From Pelargonium nanum (taxonomy: Eukaryota; Streptophyta; Magnoliopsida; Geraniales; Geraniaceae), in contig JAYMTF010000298.1 in the NCBI GenBank assembly GCA_036897485.1, positions 1-40,728 of the forward strand: DNA of 40,728 nucleotides. Reading direction: 5' to 3'. The notes under the pieces were generated by a model that had not been told where the DNA came from, ran no database searches, and saw only the letters and a program-made list of their open reading frames with translations. Positions 24,120-35,458 of this stretch are shown here, one piece after another. Position 1 is the first letter of the stretch. Every line of letters starts with the position of its first letter. The position numbers and the translations under genes were made by a program.

Positions 24120-24313
24120 TAGAGGTGGCAATTTCGAGTTTGTTGGGTTAAGGTTATTTAAGCTTGATCCAAATCCAACCCAAAATGGTTTCGTTCGGTA
24201 AGCCGAAACGAATCACTTTTTAATCATAAAATGTGTTATTTTAGACCACATGTTCGTGTTAAAAAGTCTGACTCTAGATCTTTCAAATTTGCGGGCACCG
24301 CCGCTCACCCCTA
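24120..24313. mobile_element. hAT-like MITE copy
   Basis: Ends TAGAGGTGGCAATTTCG and CGCCGCTCACCCCTA. The interior is 'cttgatccaaatccaaccc'. The target duplication is not recognisable. A second, more degenerate copy follows at about 24490-24665, ending AAATTTGTCAACTCTA. Confidence 0.5.
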
Positions 24314-24707
24314 CCAAGACCCGAACAAATTTCTGGGTCGGAATGGGTGTCCGTCAGGAGCCCATAAGTTGAAAAGATGAGAGAGAGAACATTAAGATTA
24401 GTATGGTCATTTGCTTGATTATGTTTGTTTAGGTTTTCTTTCCTTCATTCTGGCCTCCATTACATTACACACTAAGCAGCTGCACAACACGGGCCACCGA
24501 ACCCGTTGATACCCAACACCCGACTTTATTTTCAGCGGATCAGCTTTCGGATTGAGTAAACCAGCGGATTCCAGTACATTTTATGCCTAAAACACGAAAT
24601 TATTTCAAAGTCGGGTGTTCACCAACCAGAACCCAACCCAACCCGACCTTAAATTTGTCAACTCTACTCATCTTCTCCCCGCACAGTCGTGCAACACGCT
24701 AGCCTTA

Positions 24708-24990
24708 TAGAGGTGGCAATTAGTCATATCAGATTTAGTTTGGATTCCACATTGAAACATGAGATCCGATCTGATATTTTTTCGGATTGAATTGGATCAG
24801 ATATGATTGGACAAATCAGCTCATTTTACACTAAAATGACCGGATTTATCATATCCAATCCATTCCCAGTCAATTTTTCTGCAAGAAAAATCTTGTAGTC
24901 CGATCCGAAATTGGTCGAATTGGATTGCATTAGATTTTTCTCGATTAGATTTCAGATGACCGCAAATTCGGATCCACATTGCCTACATTA
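24708..24990. mobile_element. hAT-like MITE directly upstream of the orphan ORF
   Basis: Left end TAGAGGTGGCAATTAG, right end CACATTGCCTACATTA. Flanking 8-mers TAGCCTTA (24700-24707) and TAGCCCTA (24991-24998) match at 7 of 8. 283 bp. The next gene's ATG is at 25039, so the element occupies its proximal promoter. Confidence 0.7.
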
Positions 24991-25038
24991 TAGCCCTACC
25001 TATCACCTCAACCCCTTCTTCTTCTTCTCCACCACAAA

Positions 25039-25560
25039 ATGCCAAACCTCGCCGCCGCTCGCCGCCGCAGCAGCCTCATGAAGTTCCGGCCGCTCACAGT
25101 AATCGTCCCCACCGAAAAGATCATGAAACAAGCCATCAAAACCGTCCTCGAATTCATCTACGACACCGAGTCTCCAGAAGCTTCCCGCGTCTCGATCCGT
25201 AACCAAATCAAAGACCAGTGGCGAGGCTGCGACTCGTTCCTGAAACTCAAGATCGGCGGCGAGTCTTTCATTGACCCGCACCGACTCGTCCCGATCCTGA
25301 GAGAGGAGATCGACGATCCAAATCTGTTTCGAAAACTGTTCTCTACGTTTCGGAACAGCGCGATTCTCTCGACCGTTGCCGGGAACATTTATATGCGGAA
25401 GCTTAGAGGCGTTGTTTGGTCGCCGATCGGAGTCAAGTTCCGGCTAGGGTTCAAGGAGGACCAGCAGAGGAATGTTGTGTTCTCTACTTCGTCGTCGTCG
25501 CTTGTCGCCTTCCTTAACCGGCCGTCGAGCCTCCTCGGCGCCGCCGTGGTCGGCCATTAA
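25039..25560 (+). CDS. Single-exon ORF of unknown function (173 aa)
   Basis: An intronless ORF from ATG 25039 to TAA 25558-25560, with clearly higher GC and more G/C-ending codons than its surroundings, as real plant single-exon genes often show. The N-terminus is basic (MPNLAAARRRSSLMKFRP). The middle has charged helical stretches (VPTEKIMKQAIKTVLEFIYDTESP, LVPILREEIDDPNLFRKLF). The end is hydrophobic and small-residue rich (SSLLGAAVVGH). No transmembrane segment or catalytic motif is obvious and I recognise no domain. It lies between hAT-like elements (24708-24990 upstream, about 25625-25760 downstream). It could be a lineage-restricted gene or a retrocopy. There is no introned parent in the window. 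Confidence 0.55.
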   Translation: MPNLAAARRRSSLMKFRPLTVIVPTEKIMKQAIKTVLEFIYDTESPEASRVSIRNQIKDQWRGCDSFLKLKIGGESFIDPHRLVPILREEIDDPNLFRKLFSTFRNSAILSTVAGNIYMRKLRGVVWSPIGVKFRLGFKEDQQRNVVFSTSSSSLVAFLNRPSSLLGAAVVGH

Positions 25561-26693
25561 TGCTGGTGGCTGCAACATTGTAACGATCAGTGTTTGGAGG
25601 CGAAGAGGATGGTGATGGGTTGTGTTAGAGCTGCCAAATGGGCTATTTAGTTCGGGTTTGAGTAGAAAAGACTTAACTGAACCCGAATAAAAAGGTTGAT
25701 CAGCTCGGGTTTTCGAGTCTTTCCCTGTGAATGTACGGGTTTGTGCAGACTTTCCCAACCGAAAGATAATCAGTCTATTTTGTGCAACTCAAATTTGTAA
25801 AAATACTAATTGAATTTCGGATAGTTGCAATCGAGTTTTGAGTAACTGCGAGTTCAGATCAAATTGTAGTTTTAGGTTGTGTTTGCTTGTTTGAGTCTTG
25901 GATTGTGCTAACGGTAAATTTGAGAGATTATGGTCGAGTCTTGGATTGTTTGTTTGAGTCTTGGATTGTAGCTTTAGGTTGTGTTCATGATATATATAAT
26001 TCGAGGTCTCAGTTTCGAGCCTTAGTTGATATACTAATAATATTTAAATATAATTATATTGTCTTAGATATTAACTGCAGCATGAGTATTTTGTACAAAA
26101 TTGATGACAAATAGCATTCCTCTAAACTTGCTATTCCATGAATAATGTCCCTGCAAAATTATATTTTTATTTAACTACTATAATTATTTTCTTCAATTTC
26201 AATCCAATATTTGCCATTATTGCCCATCCAAGGCAACAAAAATTAACTTCACCTAGTAAACATCCTCAATAAGAAAAGAGACAACAATAACAATTAAAAC
26301 TCGATACGACCAGAAATCTCTTGCCTGAATTGTCCGATCAAAGCCTGATAGGACCCAAACACTCTTTCGGGACAAATATTTTTTACCAGTTAAATTCGAA
26401 GCACTCGCTTACGAGAAGAAATGTACAAGTAATGGATTATTCACCAACGAAAGAAAAAATACGAAGACCAACTTCATTTTGAGTTGAGCCAGGGAAAAAA
26501 AATTCTTATCTTGTGATTGAAAATGTGCCAACCTTGTACCAAAAGTTTTGTCGGCAATTTCACGGCTTGGACTTGAATCGTCCTTGTATCAATCAATTCA
26601 CAATTTTCTGAAGTTCTCTATCTCCACAAGAGCCTTTTGGTTCACAGCAAAAAGAAAACAAGATAAAATTGTATTGTGAGGTAAGGAATTTCC
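25561..26693. other. Intergenic spacer with hAT remnant
   Basis: A partial hAT-like copy at about 25625-25760 ('agagctgccaaatgggc..gttcgggtttgag'). A short duplication of GAGTCTTGGATTGT occurs near 25890-25970. The rest, including the ligase 3' UTR, is plain AT-rich DNA. Confidence 0.4.
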
Positions 26694-29600
26694 TTAACTG
26701 GATAATGCTTTCACTGCTTTTTCTGCAGCATCATCCAAATCTTCCGCCGTTATAAGCGCCATGCCACTTTCCTGCACAATCACGAGGAACGATTGATTTA
26801 GTTAAAGCTGGCAATTCGTGTCGAAAAGACTTAACCCAAACCTGCAAGAGGTAGGTGAATGCGGGTTTTATATAGTAAATATGTGGATAAGTGCGGGTTT
26901 GCCTGACCCAACTCTACTTTTCTCAGGGTGAATCCGACCCGACACAAAAAATAATCGAATCTATTTTACGTAACCTGGAGCTGCAAAAATGAGTGGTCGG
27001 ATTTTGGGTGCCGCTGGCTCCAGTTTTTTTATTGGAGATTCAAAAGGAAATGGTAACAAAATTGACAAGATTTGATTTCTGATTGAGTTTTATTTATTTA
27101 CCTTCAGAATTCTCTTTCCTTGGTCAACATTGGTGCCTTCAAGACGAACCACAACGGGTACCTTCAGAGCAACCTTGAACACAAATTCATAGAAATGTTA
27201 ATAATCGGGTCATGTTTTGGTTGAACCATTTAATGAACATGAATTGTCACGGGTGCCGAAAAGAAAATAGTAATATACAAGAACTGCCTACTGAACCAAT
27301 GCCCTCACCTGCTTGGCAGCATTGACGATTCCACTTGCAATTACATCACATTTCATTATTCCCCCGAATATGTTCACCAAAATTGCTTTTACCTTATCAT
27401 CGGAAGTCAATATTTTAAACGCCTCAACCACCTGGTTCACAAAATTCAAGAATTAGAGATCACATAGAAATTAGTTTTATTTATCGATCAATTGACTGTT
27501 GTGTGGACCATTATTAGGTTTGTTGACAATTCATCTACATAGTATTAGTACATAGCTACGATGCATGCACCTGTAAATATCACTATCTGCTTCATATGAA
27601 TACCACATAGAAGTGGAGCTGGCAATTCGGATTTTGGATCAGTTTGAAAAGACCGAATCCTGCCCGACCCACAAGAGGTACACGTCTCGAGTCGGGCTGC
27701 GGGGTTTACATATAATGTGTGGGTGAGTGCAGGGTTTGCCTGACCCAATCTGCAATTTTTCAATGTCAAACTCAACCCAGCCCAAAAATCAATAGGTAAT
27801 GCGATCCGAACCCACAAAAATGTGGGTCGGATTTCAGTTCCCAACTTGCCAACTCTACTGAAGAAAGGGAGGGATTTAGCTACAACTATATGCAGAACAG
27901 ACCAATGGCACCAAAATACTCTTCCCTTCCTAAAATGAGTGTCGACTTTCTCTAAATAAAAAATTGTCCCAAAATGAGTGCACTTTCTTTTAAGAAATGT
28001 AATTATGCATGAATTGCCAATAATATCCCTAAAATAAGTTGGTTAGAACCACTTGAGTTTGTTATATTAAATGCATGAGTGTATATTTAAGAGTATAACA
28101 CTAACTTATCCTTAACTTTTACAAATAAAAAAATGGAAATGGAAACGTATGGAGAGAAACTAAAATTAAACCATTACCTGGTTTTCAGAAGCATTGCCAC
28201 CGACGTCCAAAAAGTTGGCAGGTGTTCCTCCATGCAATTTAATAATATCCATAGTAGCCATTGCTAATCCCGCACCATTCACCATGCAACCAATTTCTCC
28301 GTCCAAACCAATATAGTTCAAATCGGCTTTGGCAGCAGCTACCTGCCAGAAGGCAAAGGAGCAATAAACAGGATGTCTATGACTTGAGGATTGTAGAAGA
28401 CCAACTCAACTAAAAGATTAAACTAATAGTTGAAGGCACAACTTATTTTATACTCTAACATGCACTCTCACGTGCAAGCATGCTCACCCAAACTTGTAAC
28501 CTCTAGTTCAATCAGACTCTGATACCATATAGACCATAGAGGACCAACTAAACTAATAGTTTAAGATGATAGTTGAAGGCCTAACTTTAATTTTATATTC
28601 TAACAAGGATTAATCGGAAGAGTCCTAGTGATTCATGCGTGTATAGAATAAATAAAAATTACTCTTCTTTGCAAAAAGAAGAAAGAGTTCTAATTCCCTA
28701 GATAAACTAGTTACAAAGACGACTTCTTTTTCAAGCAAAGTCAATAAAATCATTATATGCATGTCCAATAGATTCAGAATCAGCACAAGTAAATACCTCT
28801 CGAGGATCCTCCTGTGATGGATCGCGGTATGCAAATATCTCCTTCTGACGAAAAGCAGCATTATCGTCGAAGTTCAACTTAGCATCAGCAGCAACCAACT
28901 GGTTATCAGAAGTCTCTGCCAAGGGATTAATCTGCCCAAAAAATAAAGGACTCAGATCAACATATCGAATGGATAAAATAACACTTGGAAGCATAAAATA
29001 TTGATCAATAAAACTTATGGGATGTGATAGTTTATGCTCACTTCTAGCAAGGTGCAGTCACTTTCACAGAAAAGTTTATATAATTTCTTCACTTGTTCCA
29101 TTGCATCTTTTTTATCAGCCCCCTTGGGAGCCAAACCGTCTACAACCTTTGCAGCATCTTTATCAGTGATTCCTTCGAAGACGTCAATAGGTACCTATAG
29201 AAAGCAAAAACAGTGAACCAGTTACATAATGATATAGCAAAGGAAGAAGAGACTGTAGGTAGCAAATAATAAGACATAGAACAAAAACGTAAATAACAAC
29301 CTTTATAATCATGTCAGGATATTTCTCTGCAAGGTCTTCAATGCTGGTTCCTCCTTTACTACAAGCAATTATAAGCTGAAAAATAGCATGTGTAAATAAA
29401 TATAAAAGATTGAGACTATAGACCCCTATAATTCACAGCAAATGCAGAGATTATGCATTCAGGTGGAAACATACTGGACCAGCAGTATTACGATCCAAAG
29501 TGATGGCGAAGTACATCTCGTTGACAAGGGACAATTTTTCACACAAGTAAACCTGTTTAAGGAAAAGAAACAAAATGAACATTATGCATAATCCATTAGA

Positions 29601-31705
29601 CTGGTTACTTTTAAGTTATACATTGAATGAAGACCAAAGCCAAACCTTGCTGACAATTTTGCCTTGAGGACCAGTTTGTTTGGTAACAAGTATCTGTCCA
29701 AGCATCTTCCCTGCAAGTATTGGGAGTATAAGATGAAAATAGAGAAACTTCTAAAAGAAAGAGCTTAATAATGTAAATCAAGCAGCATTTGACCCAGAAT
29801 TTCAGGCAAAGCAACTTTCCATACAACTTGTGCACAAAAAAAATTGAAATTCGTATGTCAAGCATCATTTCAATTGTAGATTATGTATGATTATTAGATT
29901 GACCTATCTTCTGCTCAAAGGGAACTGGAGATAACCCTATGATCTAATAATAACAATTTATGGGGGAAAGGCTATTGGAAACAACAAAAATCAACTGCCA
30001 CATGTGTAAAGGATATATGATAATTTTCAGTACCTGCCAATTCTTCAACTTGGTCCTTCTTTACAATGTGAACTCCGCCTTTAAGCCCACTTGTAAATGT
30101 TCCAAGACCTCGCCCACCAGCTAGAATTTGGCTCTTGACCACCAACTGCACCAAACCAGAACATCAGTCACAATTCTCAATTTTAATCACTTGATTATGT
30201 TTGCAAGAAGAAGTGACAAAAATTTAATTGCTAAGACATCATATTTGCCACATTGATTCTTGGCGAAACAAAACGGAAGTCAGCTCCAACAATTACCTCA
30301 CTCTGATTCGGAAAGACATCCTGAATGGCTTTCCTCACTTCTTCAGTAGAAGACACAGCCACTCCTTTCGGAACATTAACTCCAAATTTACCCATCAATT
30401 CAGCCCCCTGAATCCAAAAAATCAGACTTCGTCAATTTTTAAATCCAGCCAACATAGCAAGTCAATGTTGCAATCATTTCCATGATCAATAGGAAGAAAA
30501 TATGAAAATATTGACATTCCATAACCCTAAATTGGTGGACTAATAACACCTACACTTTTCCTCATTTTGTTCAGTAAGGAACAAAATGACACGAGAATCA
30601 GACTGAAAATCATATCTCAAAACTGTTTCCCCTTAATTTTTCTCGGTGACCAAACAAAAATACTACATATCATTATCACCCATAAAATGAGTCCATATGT
30701 GTGATCACAATTAGCCAGTCAAAATGAAATTCTTTATAACTCATAATAAAACCACGTTTAGTTTTCTCGGCAGCCAAACAGAGAGCAATACAGATTATTT
30801 CCATGGTCCAACAGGAATAAAATACAGAAATATTACACAACCAGAAAAAACAGAGCAAAAACAAGAAATCACTCTACCATTACCATAAAGTTCGATAATA
30901 CCTGCAGTACATGACATGAGTTTCATCTTTTTGTTCACTAAGGAACAAAATGACACGAGATTTAAGTTGAAAATCATATCTCAAAACTGTGTACCCTAAA
31001 TTTACTCGGCAACTAAACAAAAATACTACAGATCACCCATAAAATGAGTACATATGCATGATCGCAACTAGCTAGTCAAAACTAAATTCTTAACAACTCA
31101 TAGGTAATACCAAAATTACTCTCCAGCTTTTCTCACCAGAAAACAGAGAACAGTACTGATTATCTTCATGATCCAACAGGAATAAAATACAAAAATATTA
31201 CACAACCACAAAAAAATAGAGCAAAACGAGAAATCACTCTAGCATTACAGTAAAATTCCATAATCCCTGCGCTATATGACGTGAATTTCATCTCCCTATA
31301 CACTAAGGAACAAATCGCCAAGAAGAATCAAGCTAAAAATCATATATCAAAACTGTTTTCCCCTATTTTTCTCAGCAACCAAACAAAAAACAACAAACAC
31401 ACAACAGATCACACACAAAATGAGTACATGTGAGTGATCGCAACTAGAAAATCAAACCGAAACTCGTCAAAGCTCATCGTAACATCACTTTTTTCCTCCG
31501 CAGCCAAACAGAGATCAATACAAACTATAAATAAAAACGAAAACTACAGAACTCAACAGAAAATATAATAAAAATTACAGTGATGAGGATGAGATTAAAG
31601 GACCTGATACTCATGGATGTTGAGGCGGCGAAGCTGCTGTTGCTGCCACTTCCCGGCGACGGAGAGGGAGCGATCTGCGATCTTCTTGAGCAATCCTCTG
31701 ACCAT
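26694..31705 (-). CDS. Succinate-CoA ligase (ADP-forming) subunit beta, mitochondrial
   Basis: TCA-cycle enzyme subunit converting succinyl-CoA + ADP + Pi to succinate + CoA + ATP together with the alpha subunit. Twelve minus-strand exons: 31604-31705, 30297-30407, 30034-30145, 29646-29710, 29475-29552, 29301-29375, 29042-29194, 28797-28931, 28178-28342, 27309-27431, 27102-27173 and 26694-26771. All join in phase to 422 residues (Arabidopsis about 421 as I recall). A basic Arg/Gln-rich N-terminus ([15 protein letters not shown]) fits a mitochondrial presequence. The mature part opens LNIHEYQGAELM. The ATP-grasp region has AGGRGLGTF. Mg-ligand positions are Asn234 (EINPLAE) and Asp248 (AADAKLNF), 14 apart as in the bacterial enzyme. 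The CoA-ligase domain has [20 protein letters not shown] and [11 protein letters not shown]. Intron 1 holds a 365-bp tandem array, and introns 9 and 11 hold hAT-like elements. Confidence 0.97.
26803..27035. mobile_element. hAT-like MITE, ligase intron 11
   Basis: Starts TAAAGCTGGCAATTCG. The interior is 'gcgggttttatatagtaaatatgtgg..gcgggtttgcctgaccc'. The right end is near GGTGCCGCTGGCTCCAG and is diverged, so the boundary is approximate. Confidence 0.5.
27614..27857. mobile_element. hAT-like MITE, ligase intron 9
   Basis: Ends TGGAGCTGGCAATTCGG and AACTTGCCAACTCTA. Shares 'gcccgacccacaagaggta', 'gtgcagggtttgcctgaccc' and 'acccacaaaaatgtgggtcgg' with sister copies. The target duplication is unclear. 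244 bp. Confidence 0.6.
28380..28610. repeat. Dispersed repeat with internal duplication, ligase intron 8
   Basis: Two similar segments, about 28390-28460 and 28530-28605, share AGACCAACT(C)AACTAAA..TTAA..ATAGTTGAAGGC and TATWCTCTAACA. Between them are CACTCTCACGTGCAAGC and CTCTGATACCATATAG. The same family is present in GLTP-B intron 1. I cannot assign a class. Confidence 0.5.
30530..31560. repeat. ~365-bp tandem array in ligase intron 1
   Basis: About 2.8 units. Anchors: AAGGAACAAA at about 30574, 30941 and 31306 (367 and 365 bp apart); CAACAGGAATAAAATAC at about 30808 and 31178. Each unit carries two copies of the TTTCTCGGC..CCAAACA motif, at 30637/30761, 31001/31126 and 31366/31490, with regular 124- and 240-bp spacing. 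The array fills most of the intron between exon 1 and exon 2. Confidence 0.85.
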
Positions 31706-32897
31706 TCTGACGGAGAGAGATCGAATCGAAAAAACTACAGAATCGCAGAGACCTGAAACCCTAGAATTGCTTGTGCTGCTGCTCTGAGATTAGCTTAAGG
31801 TAAGGCGAGAATGTGGGAGAGAGTTACAGCGAGCAAATCGGGTCGGGTCAGACCCATGTGGACGATGCCATTTGCTCGCCCCGAACCTTTTCAACATTGT
31901 TTCTCATTTTTTCATTTTGGACCCAAATATTTTCTTTATTTCCATTTCTGAACCCTAAAAAAAGACTTTTATAAAAAATGGACATTTCGTAACAATCTAA
32001 GTTGAAATGAATTACTAATTTTTATTTCGTGTATTTACTTTTAGCGTGTTCATTTTTATTTTTTTGAAGAAAACGAGTGAAACTTTTATTAATCACTCAG
32101 ATAACAAAGTATCAAGAGGAATAGGGCCAACGAAATCCATCCACCTTATTGGACCCGAAATAGAACAACGTGGTCATTTTATACTATTATAAAGTTTAAT
32201 TTAACAAATCGGATAACAAAATAATTGACGCGTTGTATTTTTTGTAGTGATAGATCATTTTATACTATAAATGTGGTACAAATAGTAAAACTTACTAATA
32301 CTATACATTTAACGCTTGGATCATCCACGTCGGTTTTAAATAGTCGATTAAACTAAGGCCATTAAATTAGAGATAAAAAAATACTATTTTCATCTCAAAA
32401 TAAGTGTTAGTCTGTTTTTGTTCCAAAGTGAGTGACGATTTTTTAATTTTTAAGAAATTAGTTATATATAAAATATCAACCGTGTTCAACTTAGCGGATC
32501 GGGTCAAATTTTGGAGCCCATAGATTTGGGCCCACAGTGCAAGCTCTATATCCATTGCATTTACCAAAATGAAAAGGTAAGAAACCGTGAACAGAAAGCA
32601 AGAACATCACAAGACCACTTGTGTACAACTCTTTTGATTAATCATGATTCAGTACTATTTCACATATATTTGCTATCAAAAATGTGTATGCATAGACCCC
32701 GAACAAGACTCGCCCGCGCTACTCGCTAACTTTTGATCTTCGCGAAACTGATTTCATCGCTTACTCGTCTGCCAGAATCAACCCTTTCAAGTGTTCAACT
32801 TAGTCTTGATCATTATGCTATCGACTTCTCATCTACATACAGAAAGTCGACATAAAGAAAGAGAAGAACAAAGATATAGGTGGAGTTCGTTATCTAC
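31706..32897. other. Ligase 5' flank and intergenic spacer
   Basis: 31706-31800 looks like the ligase 5' UTR on the minus strand. The remaining spacer to 32897 is AT-rich. A segment 'acgagtgaaacttttattaatcactcag' near 32070-32110 resembles a degraded retroelement end but gives no firm signature. I see no gene. Confidence 0.35.
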
Positions 32898-32905
32898 ACT
32901 AGCAT

Positions 32906-33087
32906 TAGAGCTGTCAATTCGGGTTTCAGACCGGTTTTTTGGGTTTTGGTGGGAAATGCCTAAACAAACCCAACCCACAAGATGTGTGGGTTTCAGATTT
33001 TAGTACAAAATGTCCGGGTTTGATGCAGGTTTGCCTAACCCAACTCTTTCGGGTGCCTGCAGGTTCGGGCCCCAATTGCCAGCTTTA
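32906..33087. mobile_element. hAT-like MITE in the MRL7 3' region
   Basis: Ends TAGAGCTGTCAATTCGGG and CCCAATTGCCAGCTTTA. Flanking 8-mers ACTAGCAT (32898-32905) and TCTAGCAT (33088-33095) match at 7 of 8. It lies 57 bp beyond the MRL7 stop codon, so it may provide 3' UTR or polyadenylation sequence. 182 bp. Confidence 0.8.
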
Positions 33088-33144
33088 TCTAGCATGCAAG
33101 AAACGGGTAAATTGGAATATTGAGATTGAGTACCTGATCGGGAA

Positions 33145-35458
33145 CTAAAAACGTTGAGAACGTGGAGCTAAATATCTGTCATCAATCCATGACGGTTTCT
33201 TTGCATTATAGTAGAAATGCGCAATCATTTTAACCAATTCGTCTGATGATCGGACCTCTGTTACATATCAACAACAGAATTTACTCATTCCGTGTTTTGC
33301 AAAGGAACAAAAATAGGCTCTCTCGTAAAACTTAATAGGTTAAACTATAAATATCACCTTTTTCTCGGTACAAAATCTTGTCCCCCCGTAAAAATAAAGT
33401 TTGCGGGCCTTCTTTTGCATTCAGAGCATACGCCAGATCTTTCTCAATGTTGATGTCTAGCTTCACAGTCTGTTTCGAAAACAAAACAAAAAATCTCAAG
33501 GCTATTATTAAGCGATGAATGTAGATGGATCGAGGAAATTCAAAATCATGATATTCCGGATTCACGAATTTGCAATGCAAATGTAGGAAGAACATATCAG
33601 AGCTGACAATTTGGGCATAAACCCAATTGTTTTGGGGGCGGGTTTGACGCTGAGAAATAACCCGGGTCGGGCAAACCTTCACTCACCAACGCGGCAACAC
33701 ATTTCTAAGTGAAACCCACAACCCGAAACCTGCACCTCTTGCAGGTCAGATTCGTGTTAGGTCTTTTCAACCTAACCCGAAACCCGAATTGCTAGCTCTA
33801 GAACATATGAATCAAAAGTCGCTTTAGAATGGAAAGATGATATGTTTTATATACCCGAGGAGGTAATCGATCTTTGGCACCCCAATATACCTGCACCGCC
33901 TTCTCTAGCTCTTTCAAAGCCTTCCAGTTATCTGCTGGCCTGCAAAATTTAAGAAGATATAGTTTTTATTTTCATTTTATTCGCTTCACAGAGTAAAGGA
34001 CACTTCTGCAAATATATCTTTGGCTCTACCATGCCAATTGCCAAACATCACTATGTTTACAAACTTGAAAAGGATGGTTTTTAAGCGAAAAAAGCAAATC
34101 CTTGGAAGATAATACTATATAGCGCATGATACAAAATGTTAATGGTACAAACTAAAGCACCAGTTTGGCGTTTTGATACATATCAAGAACAATGCATACC
34201 CAAAAGTGCATCATATATACCGAGTGAGATGCATCTAATGCAAATTTTACACACATTACTCAAAACACCTATGGAGGAATTACTGAAGTTGGCAATTCGA
34301 GTTTCGGGTTGAGAATACCGACGCGGATCTGTGCGAATTGCGATTTTTACATAGAAAATGCACGGGTGAGTGTGGGTTTCTACGACCTGAGCAGAGAATC
34401 TGCCGGGTCTATTTCGTGAGACCCAAACCCGCACATATGCAGGTCAGATTACGGGTGCCCGCGGGGTTGGATCCTAATTGCCAGCTTTAGCATTACATGT
34501 AATTTGGTTTCACAATCACTTAAAAATGCATTCCAGAGACAGGGTTAATGAAATAAAATTAAAATGGTTCATATAATAACCATGGTCTGCATGAATAAAC
34601 TAATGTGAAACAAGTTGAATACGGTTACCTCTTGTATCTTTCAAAAACAAGAACAATCAATGGACTCGGGTGGAAAGCAAAACTCTCCCACTCCAAACAG
34701 TTTATTTCCTCCACCCAGGAATCATCCATTTCCCCTTCCCAGTTGATCTCAACACCATCGTCACCCGTAACATTCTTAACAGAGTGCTTCTCAAAATACT
34801 CTGACGCACTAAGTCCCCACCCCACATCAGCATCAACTGGCCAATCTGGATCATCTTCCTCAACTACCATTTTCTTCTCGTTTTCGTCTTTGTCATCGTC
34901 GTCATCATCGTCGTCATCTTCAATGTCACTGCTATCAGAATCTATCTCTTCGTCTTTTCGTTCTTTCATTATGTTTTCCTTATTTTCTAAATCTCCATCC
35001 TGCTTTTGTCGAATCGATTCAAATGTCCGTTCAAGTGAGTCGCGTACAAAATCCTCCACCGCAACCGCCTCACTCCTACGGCCACGCCTCGGCTTCCTTG
35101 GTTTGATAGTTGGGAAGCTTATTTCGGGATTTTCATCTTCATAATTGGAAACTCTAGTATTTGGCTTAGTACTGTTTTTCTCGGGTTTGACTTTAGGTTT
35201 GGAATTAGGCTCCGGATCGGGTTTTGAATCAGATTTCCTTGAAACTGAAAAGCTGGGAACAAGTTTTAGATTACGACCATGGTGTCCACGGGACGGTAAG
35301 AAAAAGTTTGAATGGGAATGAGTACAAGGAAGCGGTTTAAATGTTGGGCTCTTATAAGAGATCGATACAAAAGGGTTCAACTTGGTATCACCAATCACAA
35401 AACTTGGAGGCAAGAAAGCTTTGTGCGTAATAGAAGTTTGAGAAAGAAACATTGTCAT
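33145..35458 (-). CDS. MRL7: Thioredoxin-like fold protein MRL7 (SVR4/ECB1), chloroplastic
   Basis: Plastid nucleoid-associated factor needed for chloroplast development and plastid-encoded polymerase function (family knowledge). Minus-strand exons 34629-35458, 33855-33939, 33358-33469 and 33145-33257 join to 379 residues. I chose ATG 35458 (MTMFLSQTS); 35452 is a second in-frame ATG. Residues 1 to ~75 are Ser/Pro/basic and look like a transit peptide. Next come a Lys/Pro-rich linker, a charged region with a nine-Asp run, then the conserved block [15 protein letters not shown], the strongly conserved [20 protein letters not shown], and the thioredoxin-like end with [28 protein letters not shown] and [21 protein letters not shown]. 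The usual CxxC is absent, as expected for this family. It is more like MRL7 than MRL7L from memory, though that choice is less certain. Introns 1 and 2 each carry a hAT-like element. Confidence 0.92.
33598..33800. mobile_element. hAT-like MITE with perfect 8-bp duplication, MRL7 intron 2
   Basis: The best-preserved copy in the window. Inverted ends CAGAGCTGACAATTTGGG and CCCGAATTGCTAGCTCTA. Perfect 8-bp direct repeats GAACATAT at 33590-33597 and 33801-33808. An 8-bp duplication and YAGAG termini fit the hAT superfamily. 203 bp, no ORF. Confidence 0.88.
34284..34489. mobile_element. hAT-like MITE, MRL7 intron 1
   Basis: Ends TGAAGTTGGCAATTCGAG and CCTAATTGCCAGCTTTA. The interior is 'gggtgagtgtgggtttc..agacccaaacccgc'. 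Flanks contain GAATTAC and GCATTAC, an imperfect match. 206 bp. Confidence 0.65.

Noticed and set aside
34605..35144. Plus-strand serine-rich ORF
   Set aside because: Antisense shadow of MRL7 exon 1; the serine runs are the complement of the Asp/Glu-coding tract.
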